NCBI GenBank assembly: GCA_902543855.1 | Contig: CACBZW010000004.1 | Location: 1 to 38,676, forward strand | Length of the DNA stretch: 38,676 bases | Source of the DNA: an uncultured Alphaproteobacteria bacterium | Lineage (GTDB): Bacteria > Pseudomonadota > Alphaproteobacteria > HIMB59 | Direction of reading: 5' to 3' | Shown: one piece after another, positions 8,475-18,141 of the stretch | Layout of the letters: the number at the start of each line of letters is the position of its first letter | How positions within the stretch are numbered: position 1 is the stretch's first letter | Position numbers and translations under genes: made by a program | Notes under the pieces: generated by a model | Told to the model about the DNA's origin: nothing | Seen by the model: the letters and a program-made list of their open reading frames with translations, nothing else | The model's database searches: none

Positions 8475-10532
8475 TAGTTTTATTGCTTCTTGCTGCTTAA
8501 AAAACATAAGTAACTTATATATATCTCTCTTAAATTTTTCATTTTCATAATCTTTTTTTTCAATCAATTTTTTTACATATTGAAGTACATCTATTATTAG
8601 TTCTTGATCATGATAAACATTCACAAACTTGAATAATGAGTCACCACTTTGACGATATCCTAATATGTCACCAGTGCCTCTAATTTCGAGATCTTTTTCG
8701 GATAATTTAAAACCATCTAAGTTTTCTTTGAATATTTTTAGTCGATTTATCGTATTATCAGGTAAATCCTTGCCATATAAAGCAAAACAATAGCCTTGAT
8801 TGTTACCTCTTCCTACTCTTCCTCTTAACTGATGTAATTGAGATAAGCCAAATTTTTCTGCATTTTCAATTACAATATAATCTGCATTTTTATTATCTAT
8901 ACCTACCTCTACTACAGTAGTAGCAACTAATATTTTTATGTTTCCTTTTTGAAAATTTTGAATAATTCTTTCTTTTTGATCACTCTTAATTTTACCATGT
9001 AACATTTCAACTTCTGAACCAAATATTTTCTTCAAAGACTTAAATCGTGTTTCTACATCTTTGTACTTTTGAGTCTCTGATGCTTCTACTAAAGGACAAA
9101 TCCAGTAAACTTGAGATACATTTGAAATTTTTTTCTTTAACAAAATTTCTATATCTTTAATTTTGTCAATATTTGATACTTTAGTTATTATCGGTTTTTG
9201 AAATGCTGGCTTTTCTTTGAGTATTACCTGTTCTATTTCACCATATTGAGCTAATGCAAGAGTTCTTGGAATAGGTGTGGCAGACATTAATAAAATATTT
9301 GTATTTATTCCTTTTTCAGCTAAATACAGTCTTTGTTGAACACCAAATCGATGTTGTTCATCGATTATTACATATGCCAAAGATGAGAAATTTAAATTTT
9401 CTTGAAAAATAGCATGAGTCCCAATAATAAAATTAAAAATACCCTTTTCTATTTTCTCATAAATTTTACTTTTATTTTTACTACTTCCAGTGAGCAATAT
9501 AGGATTAACTTCTTCATTATCTAAGTGATTTAATACATTATTGTAAATTTGATTAGCTAATATTTCTGTAGGCGCCATATACGCAACTTGTTTATGTTTC
9601 TGAATAAAAGGGATTGCTGTTAATAAGGATACAATAGTTTTACCTGAACCTACATCACCTTGTAATAGTACTGTTTCTCTATATTGAGTATTATTATAAT
9701 AATTTATATCGTTTATGATTTTAAATTGACTTTTTGTCAACTCAAAAGGTAGTTCATTTATCAATTTTTCTTGTAAATTAAATTTAAGATTTAAACTCTC
9801 ATTTTTTCTTTTTGTTTTTTCTTTCAAGTACCTAATTGCAAAATAATTTGATACCAATTCATCGGCTGCTAACCTTTTTCTAAAATTCTCTCTATTATCA
9901 ATATCTTCTTTAACAGAGGGAAAATGCATTTTTATTAATGATTCATTGAAACTTGAAAAATTATATTTTTTAATAATATTTTCGTTCAACCATTCATCAA
10001 ATTTATTTAAATGATTTTTTGCGTCATTTAAAACTATTCTGATATCTTTTAACGAGATACCCCTTGTTAAAGGATAAATATTTTCAAAAGTTCTTAACTT
10101 ATCCTCATTTTCTATCTCTTCTATGTAATCAGGGTGTGCTACACTAAGATTGCTTTTATAAAATGATACTTTTCCACTAATAATTAATTCTTTGTTTTCA
10201 GGATATTTTTTTCTAAGAAAATTCCCTCTTATTGAGAAATAAATTATGTTTATAATTAAAGTTCCTTTTTCACATTCAATTACGTAGGGTAGTTTAGGAT
10301 TGAAAGGAAAATGATGTTTTTTTACCTTAACGAGAGTGGTGATAGTTTGTCCTTTTTCAAGATTTTTAAAGTCAATATCCTGAGTACGATCTATTGATCT
10401 AGTCGGTAAATTATAAAATATATCAATAACTGTGTTTATATTTAGATTTTTAAAATAGGACGCTTTCTTTGGACCTATTCCTTTAAGTTTTTCTACATTC
10501 TGATATAAAAAATCGAAACTATTGTCGTTCAT
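8463..10532 (-). CDS. recG: ATP-dependent DNA helicase RecG
   Basis: LLQGDVGSGKTIVSLL, VIIDEQHRFGVQQR, LMSATPIPRTLAL, VATTVVEVGIDNKNADYIVIENAEKFGLSQLHQLRGRVGRG. Confidence 0.96.
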   Translation of the reverse strand: MNDNSFDFLYQNVEKLKGIGPKKASYFKNLNINTVIDIFYNLPTRSIDRTQDIDFKNLEKGQTITTLVKVKKHHFPFNPKLPYVIECEKGTLIINIIYFSIRGNFLRKKYPENKELIISGKVSFYKSNLSVAHPDYIEEIENEDKLRTFENIYPLTRGISLKDIRIVLNDAKNHLNKFDEWLNENIIKKYNFSSFNESLIKMHFPSVKEDIDNRENFRKRLAADELVSNYFAIRYLKEKTKRKNESLNLKFNLQEKLINELPFELTKSQFKIINDINYYNNTQYRETVLLQGDVGSGKTIVSLLTAIPFIQKHKQVAYMAPTEILANQIYNNVLNHLDNEEVNPILLTGSSKNKSKIYEKIEKGIFNFIIGTHAIFQENLNFSSLAYVIIDEQHRFGVQQRLYLAEKGINTNILLMSATPIPRTLALAQYGEIEQVILKEKPAFQKPIITKVSNIDKIKDIEILLKKKISNVSQVYWICPLVEASETQKYKDVETRFKSLKKIFGSEVEMLHGKIKSDQKERIIQNFQKGNIKILVATTVVEVGIDNKNADYIVIENAEKFGLSQLHQLRGRVGRGNNQGYCFALYGKDLPDNTINRLKIFKENLDGFKLSEKDLEIRGTGDILGYRQSGDSLFKFVNVYHDQELIIDVLQYVKKLIEKKDYENEKFKRDIYKLLMFFKQQEAIKLLFS

Positions 10533-10779
10533 GAATAATAACTACAAAGATAAATTAAAAAAAATAAAATATCGATGTCAAACATTAGGTATAAAAGAAT
10601 TAGATGTAATTTTTGAGAGAATTTATTCAAAACTTGAAAACATTAATGATGAGGCTCTAATTGATCAATTAGATGATTTATTAAAGAATGAAACGCAATA
10701 CATATTTGACGTATTTTTTAATGAGTCTTTCAAAGATGATCAAATTAAATACCTTAATATTATAAATTTATCAAAATAA
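10531..10779 (+). CDS. sdhE: FAD assembly factor SdhE (YgfY/DUF339)
   Basis: KYRCQTLGIKELDVIFERIY resembles the RRGxxE core region of SdhE (RCxRRGxKELD, degenerate); recG/sdhE/mfd order typical of alphaproteobacteria. ATG at 10531 preferred over the track start 10522. Confidence 0.8.
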   Translation: MNNNYKDKLKKIKYRCQTLGIKELDVIFERIYSKLENINDEALIDQLDDLLKNETQYIFDVFFNESFKDDQIKYLNIINLSK

Positions 10780-10781
10780 TA

Positions 10782-13700
10782 TTGGAAAATCCTATTTCTA
10801 AATTTGGCAATAAATCAATTTTATTATGTGAAGATGATAAGATAGCTCTAGACTATGAAAATATTCTAAATATACATTATCCCCATAAGAAAATATGTTA
10901 TTTTCCAGCACATGACTCTTTACCATTCAGTTCTGAAAGTTCATCATCTGACATCTTACTTGATAGGTCAGAAAAATTACAGACATTAACTCATAATGAT
11001 ATAATAATAATAACTTGCAATAATCTTTTAAAAAAATTTCAAATAAATAAAGATGCTAATCATTTTATAACATTAACTAAAAATCAAACTATTGAAGCTA
11101 ATACAATTTTAGAAAAATTAGTTGAATTTAATCATTCAAACCAAGCAAATGCTTATAATAAACTCGAATTTTCACTAAGAGGGGATATTTTAGATATTTA
11201 TAACAGTAATAATAATCCTTATAGAATTTCATTCTTTGATAATGTGATTGAAACAATAAAAGAATTCAATCCTCAAACACAACTTACTTTTAAAGATGAG
11301 AAAGAGAGGATTGATATATTTAACCCTAATATTGAGTTATTAGAGCCAAGTAATAAAGATAGTTATTTTGAGGATATCGTTATGGGATATTCCATTTATA
11401 CAATTAATAGAAGTGACATAATATTAAAAGAAAAGCTAAATTTTCTTAAATCAATTTTTGATCAAGTCCAACCTGAGATCTCTTTTTCAAATTATTATTT
11501 AGAAGATAACAAAATAAAAAATTTTAAATTTACAAATATATTATCTAGCTCTCCTAAATCATTAAAAATTACATCAAATACCTCTTTAGATGAATTTTCT
11601 AAAATGAGTAATAAAATATATTTTCATAGTGGAAAAAATTCCTCCTCAATAGAAAATGAATTTCATCAAAAGAAGAATATTGAACCAAATTATGGTAATA
11701 ATTTATATTTCTATAAATCTGCAATCTCAAAAGACTATCTATTTGATGGTGTCGTACACCTCAATAAAAACACTCATACTACAAAAAAGACGAATTTAGA
11801 CACTATAATCAATTTTAATGATCTTTCATTAGGAGATGCAGTTGTTCATCAAAAACATGGAATTGGGAGATTCATATCCATAGATAATATTGAAATTAAT
11901 AATCGAATTAGGGAGTTTATTAGATTAATTTACCGCGGTAACGACAAGCTTTTACTACCAATTGAAAATTTAAACTATATTTCAAGATATGGGTTTGATG
12001 ATAATAATCTACTTCTTGATAAATTAGGCACGAATGATTGGATTTTAAGAAAATCTTCAGTTAAGAAGAAAATTCGTTTTCTAGCTAATAAACTTTTGAA
12101 AAATGCAGCAAAGAGATCCACTATAAACATCAAAGAGTTTCAATATAATAATTCTGATCTTGAGAAATTTAATCAACAATTTCCATTTGTTGAAACTGAG
12201 GACCAATTAAACTCAATTGAACAATCTTTAAATGATTTAAAACAAGATAAACCATCTAATCGCCTTATATGCGGCGATGTAGGATTTGGTAAAACTGAAG
12301 TGGCTTTAAGAATTGCATGTGCAACATATTTATCAGGTTTTCAATTTGTAATAGTTGTTCCCACCACATTACTAGCAATGCAACACACTAATACGTTTAG
12401 CGAGAGGTTTTCAGTTTTTAACATTAAGGTTGCATGTCTATCTAGATTTACTTCGTCAAAAGAAAAAAAAGAAATTTTAATTTCATTAAAGTCAGGTGAT
12501 ATTCAAATTCTTATTGCAACACATAGTCTTTTTAAAAAAGATATAGAATTTAATAATTTAGGCACACTGGTAATAGATGAAGAACAAAAATTTGGTGTCG
12601 ATCAAAAGGAATATTTGATCAACAAATACCCAACTATTCATTTATTTTCATTGTCTGCCACACCTATTCCTAGAACACTTCAGATGTCTTTATTAGGCTT
12701 AAAAGATTTAAGTATTATTGGAACACCTCCATCAAATAGAATTAGTATAAGAACTTATGTTCAAAAATATGAGTCTGTTGCTCTCATTTCAGCAATAAAG
12801 AATGAATTAGAAAGGAATGGACAAATTTTTATTGTTGTACCAAGAATAAGCCATATTCCTTTTGTCGAAAATGAAATTAAAAAATTAAGTATAGATCTTT
12901 CTTACGGAGTAGGTCACAGTAAAATGAAAGAAAAAGATATTGAGGATGTGTTCATATCTTTTACAAAAGGTGAGATACAGTGCCTTATTTCTACAAATAT
13001 TATTGAGTCTGGAATAGATATTAAAAATGCAAACACACTAATAATTTTTAATTCTAATTTATTTGGTTTATCTCAATTATATCAATTGCGAGGTAGGGTA
13101 GGTCGTTCAAATAAAAGAGCATATGCCTATTTATTTCATGACAGTGAAAAATTAATCAATAAAACAGCTCTAAAGAAACTTCAAGTTTTAGCTAACTATG
13201 AAAATCTAGGGTCGAATTTTCAGTTAGCTAATGAGGATTTAGAAATAAGAGGAGCGGGTAATTTACTTGGTGATGAGCAAAGTGGTCATGTGAAAGATAT
13301 TGGAATAGAGCTTTACCAAAGCATGTTGAAAGAAGAGGTGGAAAGACAAAAAAATAATAATGCAGAAACTGAAGATGATTATGATGAATTTGAATTCGAT
13401 GCATTTTTTGAGTATTACATTCCAAAGAATTACATATCTGATGATATTTCCAGGTTGATTATTTATCGTAAATTTACTAATTCAAAGAATATTCAAGAAC
13501 TCAAAAATGTTTTAGATGAGATATATGATCGATATGGTAATTACCCAGTTGAAGTTACTAATTTATTTAATTTACTAACTATTAAAATTAAATCTCTTAC
13601 CCTTGGTATTTCAAAAATAAATATAAAAAGAAATTTTATTGATATTACTTTTAAAAAAGCAAGTCAAAAAACACTAGATGATTTAATTCAAATGGCACAA

Positions 13701-13811
13701 GAAAATATTATCAAAATGCAAAGTTCTAGTTCTATTCAGATCAAAAATAATGACAGTAAGGACTTATTTTACACTATAAATCTTTTCTATAAAAAGTTAG
13801 GATTAAAATGA
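10782..13811 (+). CDS. mfd: Transcription-repair coupling factor Mfd
   Basis: UvrB-like N-domain (FSLRGDILDIY, PYRISFFDN), RNAP-interaction domain (LGDAVVHQKHGIGRF), CGDVGFGKTEVALR, VIDEEQKFGVDQKE, LSATPIPRTLQMSL, C-terminal TRCF domain. Start codon TTG. Confidence 0.95.
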   Translation: MENPISKFGNKSILLCEDDKIALDYENILNIHYPHKKICYFPAHDSLPFSSESSSSDILLDRSEKLQTLTHNDIIIITCNNLLKKFQINKDANHFITLTKNQTIEANTILEKLVEFNHSNQANAYNKLEFSLRGDILDIYNSNNNPYRISFFDNVIETIKEFNPQTQLTFKDEKERIDIFNPNIELLEPSNKDSYFEDIVMGYSIYTINRSDIILKEKLNFLKSIFDQVQPEISFSNYYLEDNKIKNFKFTNILSSSPKSLKITSNTSLDEFSKMSNKIYFHSGKNSSSIENEFHQKKNIEPNYGNNLYFYKSAISKDYLFDGVVHLNKNTHTTKKTNLDTIINFNDLSLGDAVVHQKHGIGRFISIDNIEINNRIREFIRLIYRGNDKLLLPIENLNYISRYGFDDNNLLLDKLGTNDWILRKSSVKKKIRFLANKLLKNAAKRSTINIKEFQYNNSDLEKFNQQFPFVETEDQLNSIEQSLNDLKQDKPSNRLICGDVGFGKTEVALRIACATYLSGFQFVIVVPTTLLAMQHTNTFSERFSVFNIKVACLSRFTSSKEKKEILISLKSGDIQILIATHSLFKKDIEFNNLGTLVIDEEQKFGVDQKEYLINKYPTIHLFSLSATPIPRTLQMSLLGLKDLSIIGTPPSNRISIRTYVQKYESVALISAIKNELERNGQIFIVVPRISHIPFVENEIKKLSIDLSYGVGHSKMKEKDIEDVFISFTKGEIQCLISTNIIESGIDIKNANTLIIFNSNLFGLSQLYQLRGRVGRSNKRAYAYLFHDSEKLINKTALKKLQVLANYENLGSNFQLANEDLEIRGAGNLLGDEQSGHVKDIGIELYQSMLKEEVERQKNNNAETEDDYDEFEFDAFFEYYIPKNYISDDISRLIIYRKFTNSKNIQELKNVLDEIYDRYGNYPVEVTNLFNLLTIKIKSLTLGISKINIKRNFIDITFKKASQKTLDDLIQMAQENIIKMQSSSSIQIKNNDSKDLFYTINLFYKKLGLK

Positions 13812-14002
13812 TGGAAGATCAACAACTCCCAAAAACTAATGCAGAGTGGGCAAACTATTATGAATCTATAATAGCCGAACTTACTGAAAATAAAAAAAAA
13901 ATAGGTGAACCAATTTCAATAGATGAATTTTATGAGCTCCCTATAAAAAGGAAACAGAAATATATCAAAAAACTATATTTTAAAATTGGCGATGCAGAGT
14001 AA
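13808..14002 (+). CDS. Small hypothetical protein (64 aa) translationally linked to mfd
   Basis: Start overlaps the mfd stop (ATGA) and the end overlaps the start of the next gene. A second ATG at 13811 is also possible. Confidence 0.6.
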   Translation: MMEDQQLPKTNAEWANYYESIIAELTENKKKIGEPISIDEFYELPIKRKQKYIKKLYFKIGDAE

Positions 14003-14969
14003 TTATATTCCAAATATAGATTTATCTAATATTATTGATAAAAATCTTAATAGTGATGCTGCTAAACAAGTATCAAAGAATATAAAAAAAGCATCTGAAG
14101 AAATTGGTTTTTTTACAGTTACAAATCACGGTATTCCAATTTCAAAAATAAATAATCTTTTAAAAACTTGTAAAAAATTTTTTTACTTAAAAGACGAAGA
14201 GAAACTAAAAATAGCTCCTAAAAAATGGAACCCCAATACTAATACTGTTTATAGAGGTTATTTTCCTAGTTCTGTAAATGGTAAAGAGGGTTTAGATATA
14301 GGAGATCCGCTTTTAAAGCAAAATATGGTTGATTTGTTAAAAAAGGAAAAATTTGAAGTTAATCACGATATGTCTTTTTTAGATCCAGAGTGGCAAATTA
14401 CTATAAATAATTATTTTGATGATCTTCATAACTTAGGAATTACCATATTTAAATCTATCATATCTTCATTTTCTTCAGATTTATCTTTAGCTGAAAAGGC
14501 TTTTCAAAGACCCAAAACACTCTCTACTTTGAGATTTAATTACTATCCCAAACAAGATAAACCTGTTGAAGTCTCTTCACAAGACGGTGTTGCTTTAGGT
14601 TGTGAAACCCATGTAGATAGTGGGATAATGACTATCTTATATCAGGACAAAAAAGGTGGTTTGCAAGTTCAAAATAGACATTCTTTAGAGTGGTATGATG
14701 TTCCTCATGACCCAAATGCTTTCGTTATTAATACAGGTTTAGCTTTAGAGTGTTTAACAAATGGTAAAATGAAAGCAACTAATCACAGAGTATTATTTAA
14801 TCAAGAGGAGCGAGTATCAATACCTTTCTTTTTTGAGCCATCATTTGATTTCATATTAGATCCAAAATATTTGGATATTAATGAAAATATCAATTATAAT
14901 ATTGATAATTATGAAAATTTTCTCACTAATTCACTTAAAAAATTTGTTGAATATGACAGACCTGCCTAA
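13992..14969 (+). CDS. Isopenicillin N synthase-family 2-oxoglutarate/Fe(II) oxygenase
   Basis: N-terminal DIOX_N-like region (GFFTVTNHGIP); HxD in CETHVDSGIMTILYQDKKGGLQV; distal His and RxS in KATNHRVLFNQEERVSIPFFFEP. Confidence 0.88.
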   Translation: MQSNYIPNIDLSNIIDKNLNSDAAKQVSKNIKKASEEIGFFTVTNHGIPISKINNLLKTCKKFFYLKDEEKLKIAPKKWNPNTNTVYRGYFPSSVNGKEGLDIGDPLLKQNMVDLLKKEKFEVNHDMSFLDPEWQITINNYFDDLHNLGITIFKSIISSFSSDLSLAEKAFQRPKTLSTLRFNYYPKQDKPVEVSSQDGVALGCETHVDSGIMTILYQDKKGGLQVQNRHSLEWYDVPHDPNAFVINTGLALECLTNGKMKATNHRVLFNQEERVSIPFFFEPSFDFILDPKYLDINENINYNIDNYENFLTNSLKKFVEYDRPA

Positions 14970-15411
14970 ATTACCTTTTTTATTATTATTCGCATTGATA
15001 ACAGCGTGTGGTGGTTTTAATACAGGGGTAAAAAAATCAGATACTCAAAAAGTTAACACAGTTAAATATGGAACACTCGTTGCAGCTGAACCAGTCAAAA
15101 TTACTGGTGAAAGCTCTGGTATTGGTGCTCTTACAGGAGGTTTAGTAGGTTTTGTTGTAGGATGTGGAGAGGGTATTTTTGACGATGACTGCAGAGATGC
15201 TGCAGCTGTAGTGGGAACTATAGGTGGTGCTATAGTAGGTTATGTTGCTGGCTCGTCATTAGGGGATCATACAGGATTTCAATATGTTGTAGATGTTGAT
15301 GACACAGATGATGATATTTCAATAGTTCAATCAGGTGCAGAACAAATACCCATTGGTTCTAGAGTTACTATTGCAATAGGAACCAACACAAGAATTATAA
15401 TTTCAGAATAG
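14953..15411 (+). CDS. Lipoprotein with glycine-zipper 2TM domain (SlyB-like)
   Basis: ATG at 14953: MTDLPKLPFLLLFALITAC (lipobox), then GIGALTGGLVGFVVGCGEG and IGGAIVGYVAGSSLG glycine zippers. Confidence 0.78.
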   Translation: MTDLPKLPFLLLFALITACGGFNTGVKKSDTQKVNTVKYGTLVAAEPVKITGESSGIGALTGGLVGFVVGCGEGIFDDDCRDAAAVVGTIGGAIVGYVAGSSLGDHTGFQYVVDVDDTDDDISIVQSGAEQIPIGSRVTIAIGTNTRIIISE

Positions 15412-15428
15412 CTCATAGGAGATAATAA

Positions 15429-15731
15429 ATGTTTATTGCAATGAATAGATTCAAAGTAAAATTAGGAGAAGAGAAACATTTTGAAGATATTTGGAGAAAT
15501 AGGGATACTCATTTAAACCAAGTCCCTGGTTTTAAGAAATTTAATTTAATTAAAAGTGAGTCTAATGAAGAATATACACTGTATGCATCGCATAGTGAGT
15601 GGGGGTCAAAACAAGATTTTATAAATTGGACTAAGTCAGAAGCTTTTAGGATGGCTCATAAAAATGCTGGTGAACATAAAACAGTATATTTGGATCACCC
15701 ACAGTTTGAAGGTTTTGAGGTAGTAATTTAA
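15429..15731 (+). CDS. Antibiotic biosynthesis monooxygenase-fold / IsdG-HmoB-like heme-degrading monooxygenase candidate
   Basis: MFIAMNRFKVKLGEEKHFEDIWRNRDTHLNQVPGFKKFNLIK...YTLYASHSEWGSKQDFINWTKSEAFRMAH. Clear Shine-Dalgarno AGGAG upstream. Confidence 0.75.
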   Translation: MFIAMNRFKVKLGEEKHFEDIWRNRDTHLNQVPGFKKFNLIKSESNEEYTLYASHSEWGSKQDFINWTKSEAFRMAHKNAGEHKTVYLDHPQFEGFEVVI

Positions 15732-15755
15732 GTAAATATCACCTATTTTTCATCA

Positions 15756-16196
15756 ATGGACATAGTAAATCACGAGATATTATTAAGTAGTAATATGTTA
15801 GGGACAATGTTCTTTGCTTGCACTATTTATATAACATTGGTTATAGCTAGGTATGCAACTCTTGCAAAATTAATTAGAGACTCTCGATCTAATATTGAAA
15901 CAAATAAATTAAGATTTAAAAGTCAAAGTGAATATTCTTTTCATATCTTGCATTATGAAAAAAGACTTAAATTATTACGTTACACTCTTTACTTATCTCT
16001 TTTTGGAGGGATAGCATTGTGCACAAGCTTATTATTTTTGTTATTAAATCACAGCTTCATCTCTGCTATAAGTTTTGGTATTCATCTTATTTTAGTATTA
16101 TTGGCATTAGTCACTCTTGTATATGAACTAGCTGTATCTTTTGAGGCTTTAACTGAGCATTTAGACATAATGAGAACTTTAAAAGATAAATTTTAA
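15756..16196 (+). CDS. DUF2721 family membrane protein
   Basis: LVIARYATLAKLIRDSR signature followed by TM helices. Confidence 0.72.
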   Translation: MDIVNHEILLSSNMLGTMFFACTIYITLVIARYATLAKLIRDSRSNIETNKLRFKSQSEYSFHILHYEKRLKLLRYTLYLSLFGGIALCTSLLFLLLNHSFISAISFGIHLILVLLALVTLVYELAVSFEALTEHLDIMRTLKDKF

Positions 16197-16260
16197 CATA
16201 TAAATAATATTCAAACTGTTTGACTATTTAATTTCTGTCTTTTTTTTATTTCTTCCCTTT

Positions 16261-16623
16261 TTATCTTATAGAAACATATACACTACCACCCATACTTAAA
16301 ACTTTTCCGTAGTCCTCTAATAACTTTGCAAAATCTGGGAAATAATCATTTTTACTAGCATTTTCGACATGTCTTTGAACACTCTCCATAGATGCAAATT
16401 GTTCATTTATTGTAAATAATGTGTTTCCAGTTTCGCCCTTACTAGGATCGGTAGGGTCTTTGAACTCTGGTGCTTTAGTAAAATAAGCATTTAATAAATG
16501 ATCAGTTCCATCAGAATAAAATTCAGTCATCCATTTTCCATGGGTGCTAAAAATATTTTCAACTTCAGCAGCTTTATCATTTGGTACAGAATAGGAAAGA
16601 TTTATGCATACACGATCAGTCAT
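16261..16623 (-). CDS. Hypothetical protein, possible dimeric alpha-beta barrel (ABM-like) fold
   Basis: 120-aa ORF with strong Shine-Dalgarno (AAAAGGAGAAAAAATG). Fold guess rests only on size and amphipathic pattern. Confidence 0.6.
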   Translation of the reverse strand: MTDRVCINLSYSVPNDKAAEVENIFSTHGKWMTEFYSDGTDHLLNAYFTKAPEFKDPTDPSKGETGNTLFTINEQFASMESVQRHVENASKNDYFPDFAKLLEDYGKVLSMGGSVYVSIR

Positions 16624-16686
16624 TTTTTCTCCTTTTAAATAAAATTAATAATAATTATACATTTTGAAAATTGAAAATAGATCAAA

Positions 16687-16776
16687 TGGCGGAAGGACTG
16701 GGATTCGAACCCAGGAAAGAGTTGCCCCTTTGCCGGTTTTCAAGACCGGTGCTTTCAACCGCTCAGCCATCCTTCC
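16687..16776 (-). tRNA. tRNA-Ser(UGA), 3' CCA encoded
   Basis: Reverse complement GGAAGGATGGCTGAGCGGTTGAAAGCACCGGTCTTGAAAACCGGCAAAGGGGCAACTCTTTCCTGGGTTCGAATCCCAGTCCTTCCGCCA. 7-bp acceptor, TGA anticodon in CTTGAAA loop, long variable arm, GGTTCGAATCC T-loop. Confidence 0.97.
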
Positions 16777-16881
16777 GATGTCATAAACGTCTAGAATGTA
16801 TATATTACGTTATTTTTAAATCAATCGTAATTTTATATTATTAGTTGATATATTCTTTGGCCACTCATGTTATGTTTTTAA

Positions 16882-17637
16882 GTGATTTTAAGTAATCTTC
16901 CAACATTAACTTTTTTTTATATTTTATTAGCATATTTTATTGGCGGCATAACCCAAGGTATACTTGGTGTCGGATTAATCACTGTTGTAATTTCTTTACT
17001 CTCATTTGTTGTCGACGTTAAAGAAACAATAGCACTTGTGATAATACCAACTATTATTACTGGTTTTTTTCAAATGATAAATGGCAGTAATTTAAAAGTC
17101 ATAATTAAAGATACTAAATATTTTCTTGTTTTTTCAACACTAATCATAGTGCCAGGTGTCTTTTTACTAAATGTTCTTGAGTCAGATCTAATCTTGATAT
17201 TTATTGCGATTTTGCTTTTTATGAATTCCTCATTATCTCTATCAAATAGAGTAGTAGCTATACCTAATCACCAAAATTCAATCATACAACTTTTAACTGG
17301 ATCTCTAAATGGATTTATCATAGGCCTAACTAGTATTTATACAATGCCTTTTGTTTTCTTATTACAATCACTTAAATATAATAAAGAAAAAACAGTGCAA
17401 TTTATGGGATTAGCTTTTTTACTATATAGCAGTATGCAATTTATATCATTTTCTTATATTAAGCTGATTAGTATAAGTACAATCGTTCCCTCATTAATAG
17501 TCACTCTCCCAGTAATTATTGGATTCCTTTTAGGTAAAAAAATAAGAAGTTTTATCTCAGAAAAATTATTTAAAAAATTATTTTACTTAATGTTATTACT
17601 AATGAGTGGAATAATATTGATAAATGCCTTTTTATAA
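16882..17637 (+). CDS. TauE/SafE family sulfite exporter-like membrane protein
   Basis: GGITQGILGVGLITVVISLLSFVVDVKETIALVIIPTIITGFFQM; GSLNGFIIGLTSIYTMPFVFLLQSL. GTG start. Confidence 0.82.
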   Translation: MILSNLPTLTFFYILLAYFIGGITQGILGVGLITVVISLLSFVVDVKETIALVIIPTIITGFFQMINGSNLKVIIKDTKYFLVFSTLIIVPGVFLLNVLESDLILIFIAILLFMNSSLSLSNRVVAIPNHQNSIIQLLTGSLNGFIIGLTSIYTMPFVFLLQSLKYNKEKTVQFMGLAFLLYSSMQFISFSYIKLISISTIVPSLIVTLPVIIGFLLGKKIRSFISEKLFKKLFYLMLLLMSGIILINAFL

Positions 17638-17642
17638 TTTAA

Positions 17643-18029
17643 TTAATTACTAGTGGTTCCATCAACTCGATTAACACTGTATATAGCACCTAACATAAAA
17701 ACAATTACAGATGATGGAAATAAAAAATAACCAATAGTGTAGGTATCTGGATAATATTGCATTCCCATGTACAAGACGATAGCGTTCATTAAACAAAGTA
17801 GTAAAAAAACAATATTTGTACCAATTTTAGATAATAACAAAGCTAATGGCTTTAAAACAACAATAGCCACAGCACATATAAATATAACAGCAGGAATAAA
17901 ATTCATGAGTAAACCCATTGACTCAGAATAAGTATAATCTTCTAGTGAGTCCCAAGGAAGGACCATTGAAAGTAGCATCATTATAACAGAGGCATATACA
18001 AATTTTTTTCCTGTATTTGTTAAAATCAT
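17643..18029 (-). CDS. Hypothetical membrane protein (about 4 TM)
   Basis: 128-aa hydrophobic ORF in its own intergenic slot; no family recognised. Confidence 0.55.
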   Translation of the reverse strand: MILTNTGKKFVYASVIMMLLSMVLPWDSLEDYTYSESMGLLMNFIPAVIFICAVAIVVLKPLALLLSKIGTNIVFLLLCLMNAIVLYMGMQYYPDTYTIGYFLFPSSVIVFMLGAIYSVNRVDGTTSN

Positions 18030-18141
18030 TGAATATTTATAGCAAATATCATCTTTTTTAACAGTAACTAATATAATTTGGTAAATTTTAAGAAATAACT
18101 ATTAGATTATAATGGTTATATAATAGGGCAGGAATCAGAAT

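Noticed and set aside
13228-13425. Minus-strand ORF of 65 aa inside mfd
   Set aside because: Antisense shadow of the Mfd C-terminal region; His/Phe-rich composition typical of shadow frames.
16197-16260. CAAACTGTTTG palindrome plus T-run as an intrinsic terminator
   Set aside because: The stem is only about 5 bp with a 1-nt loop and the T-runs are ubiquitous here; not supportable.
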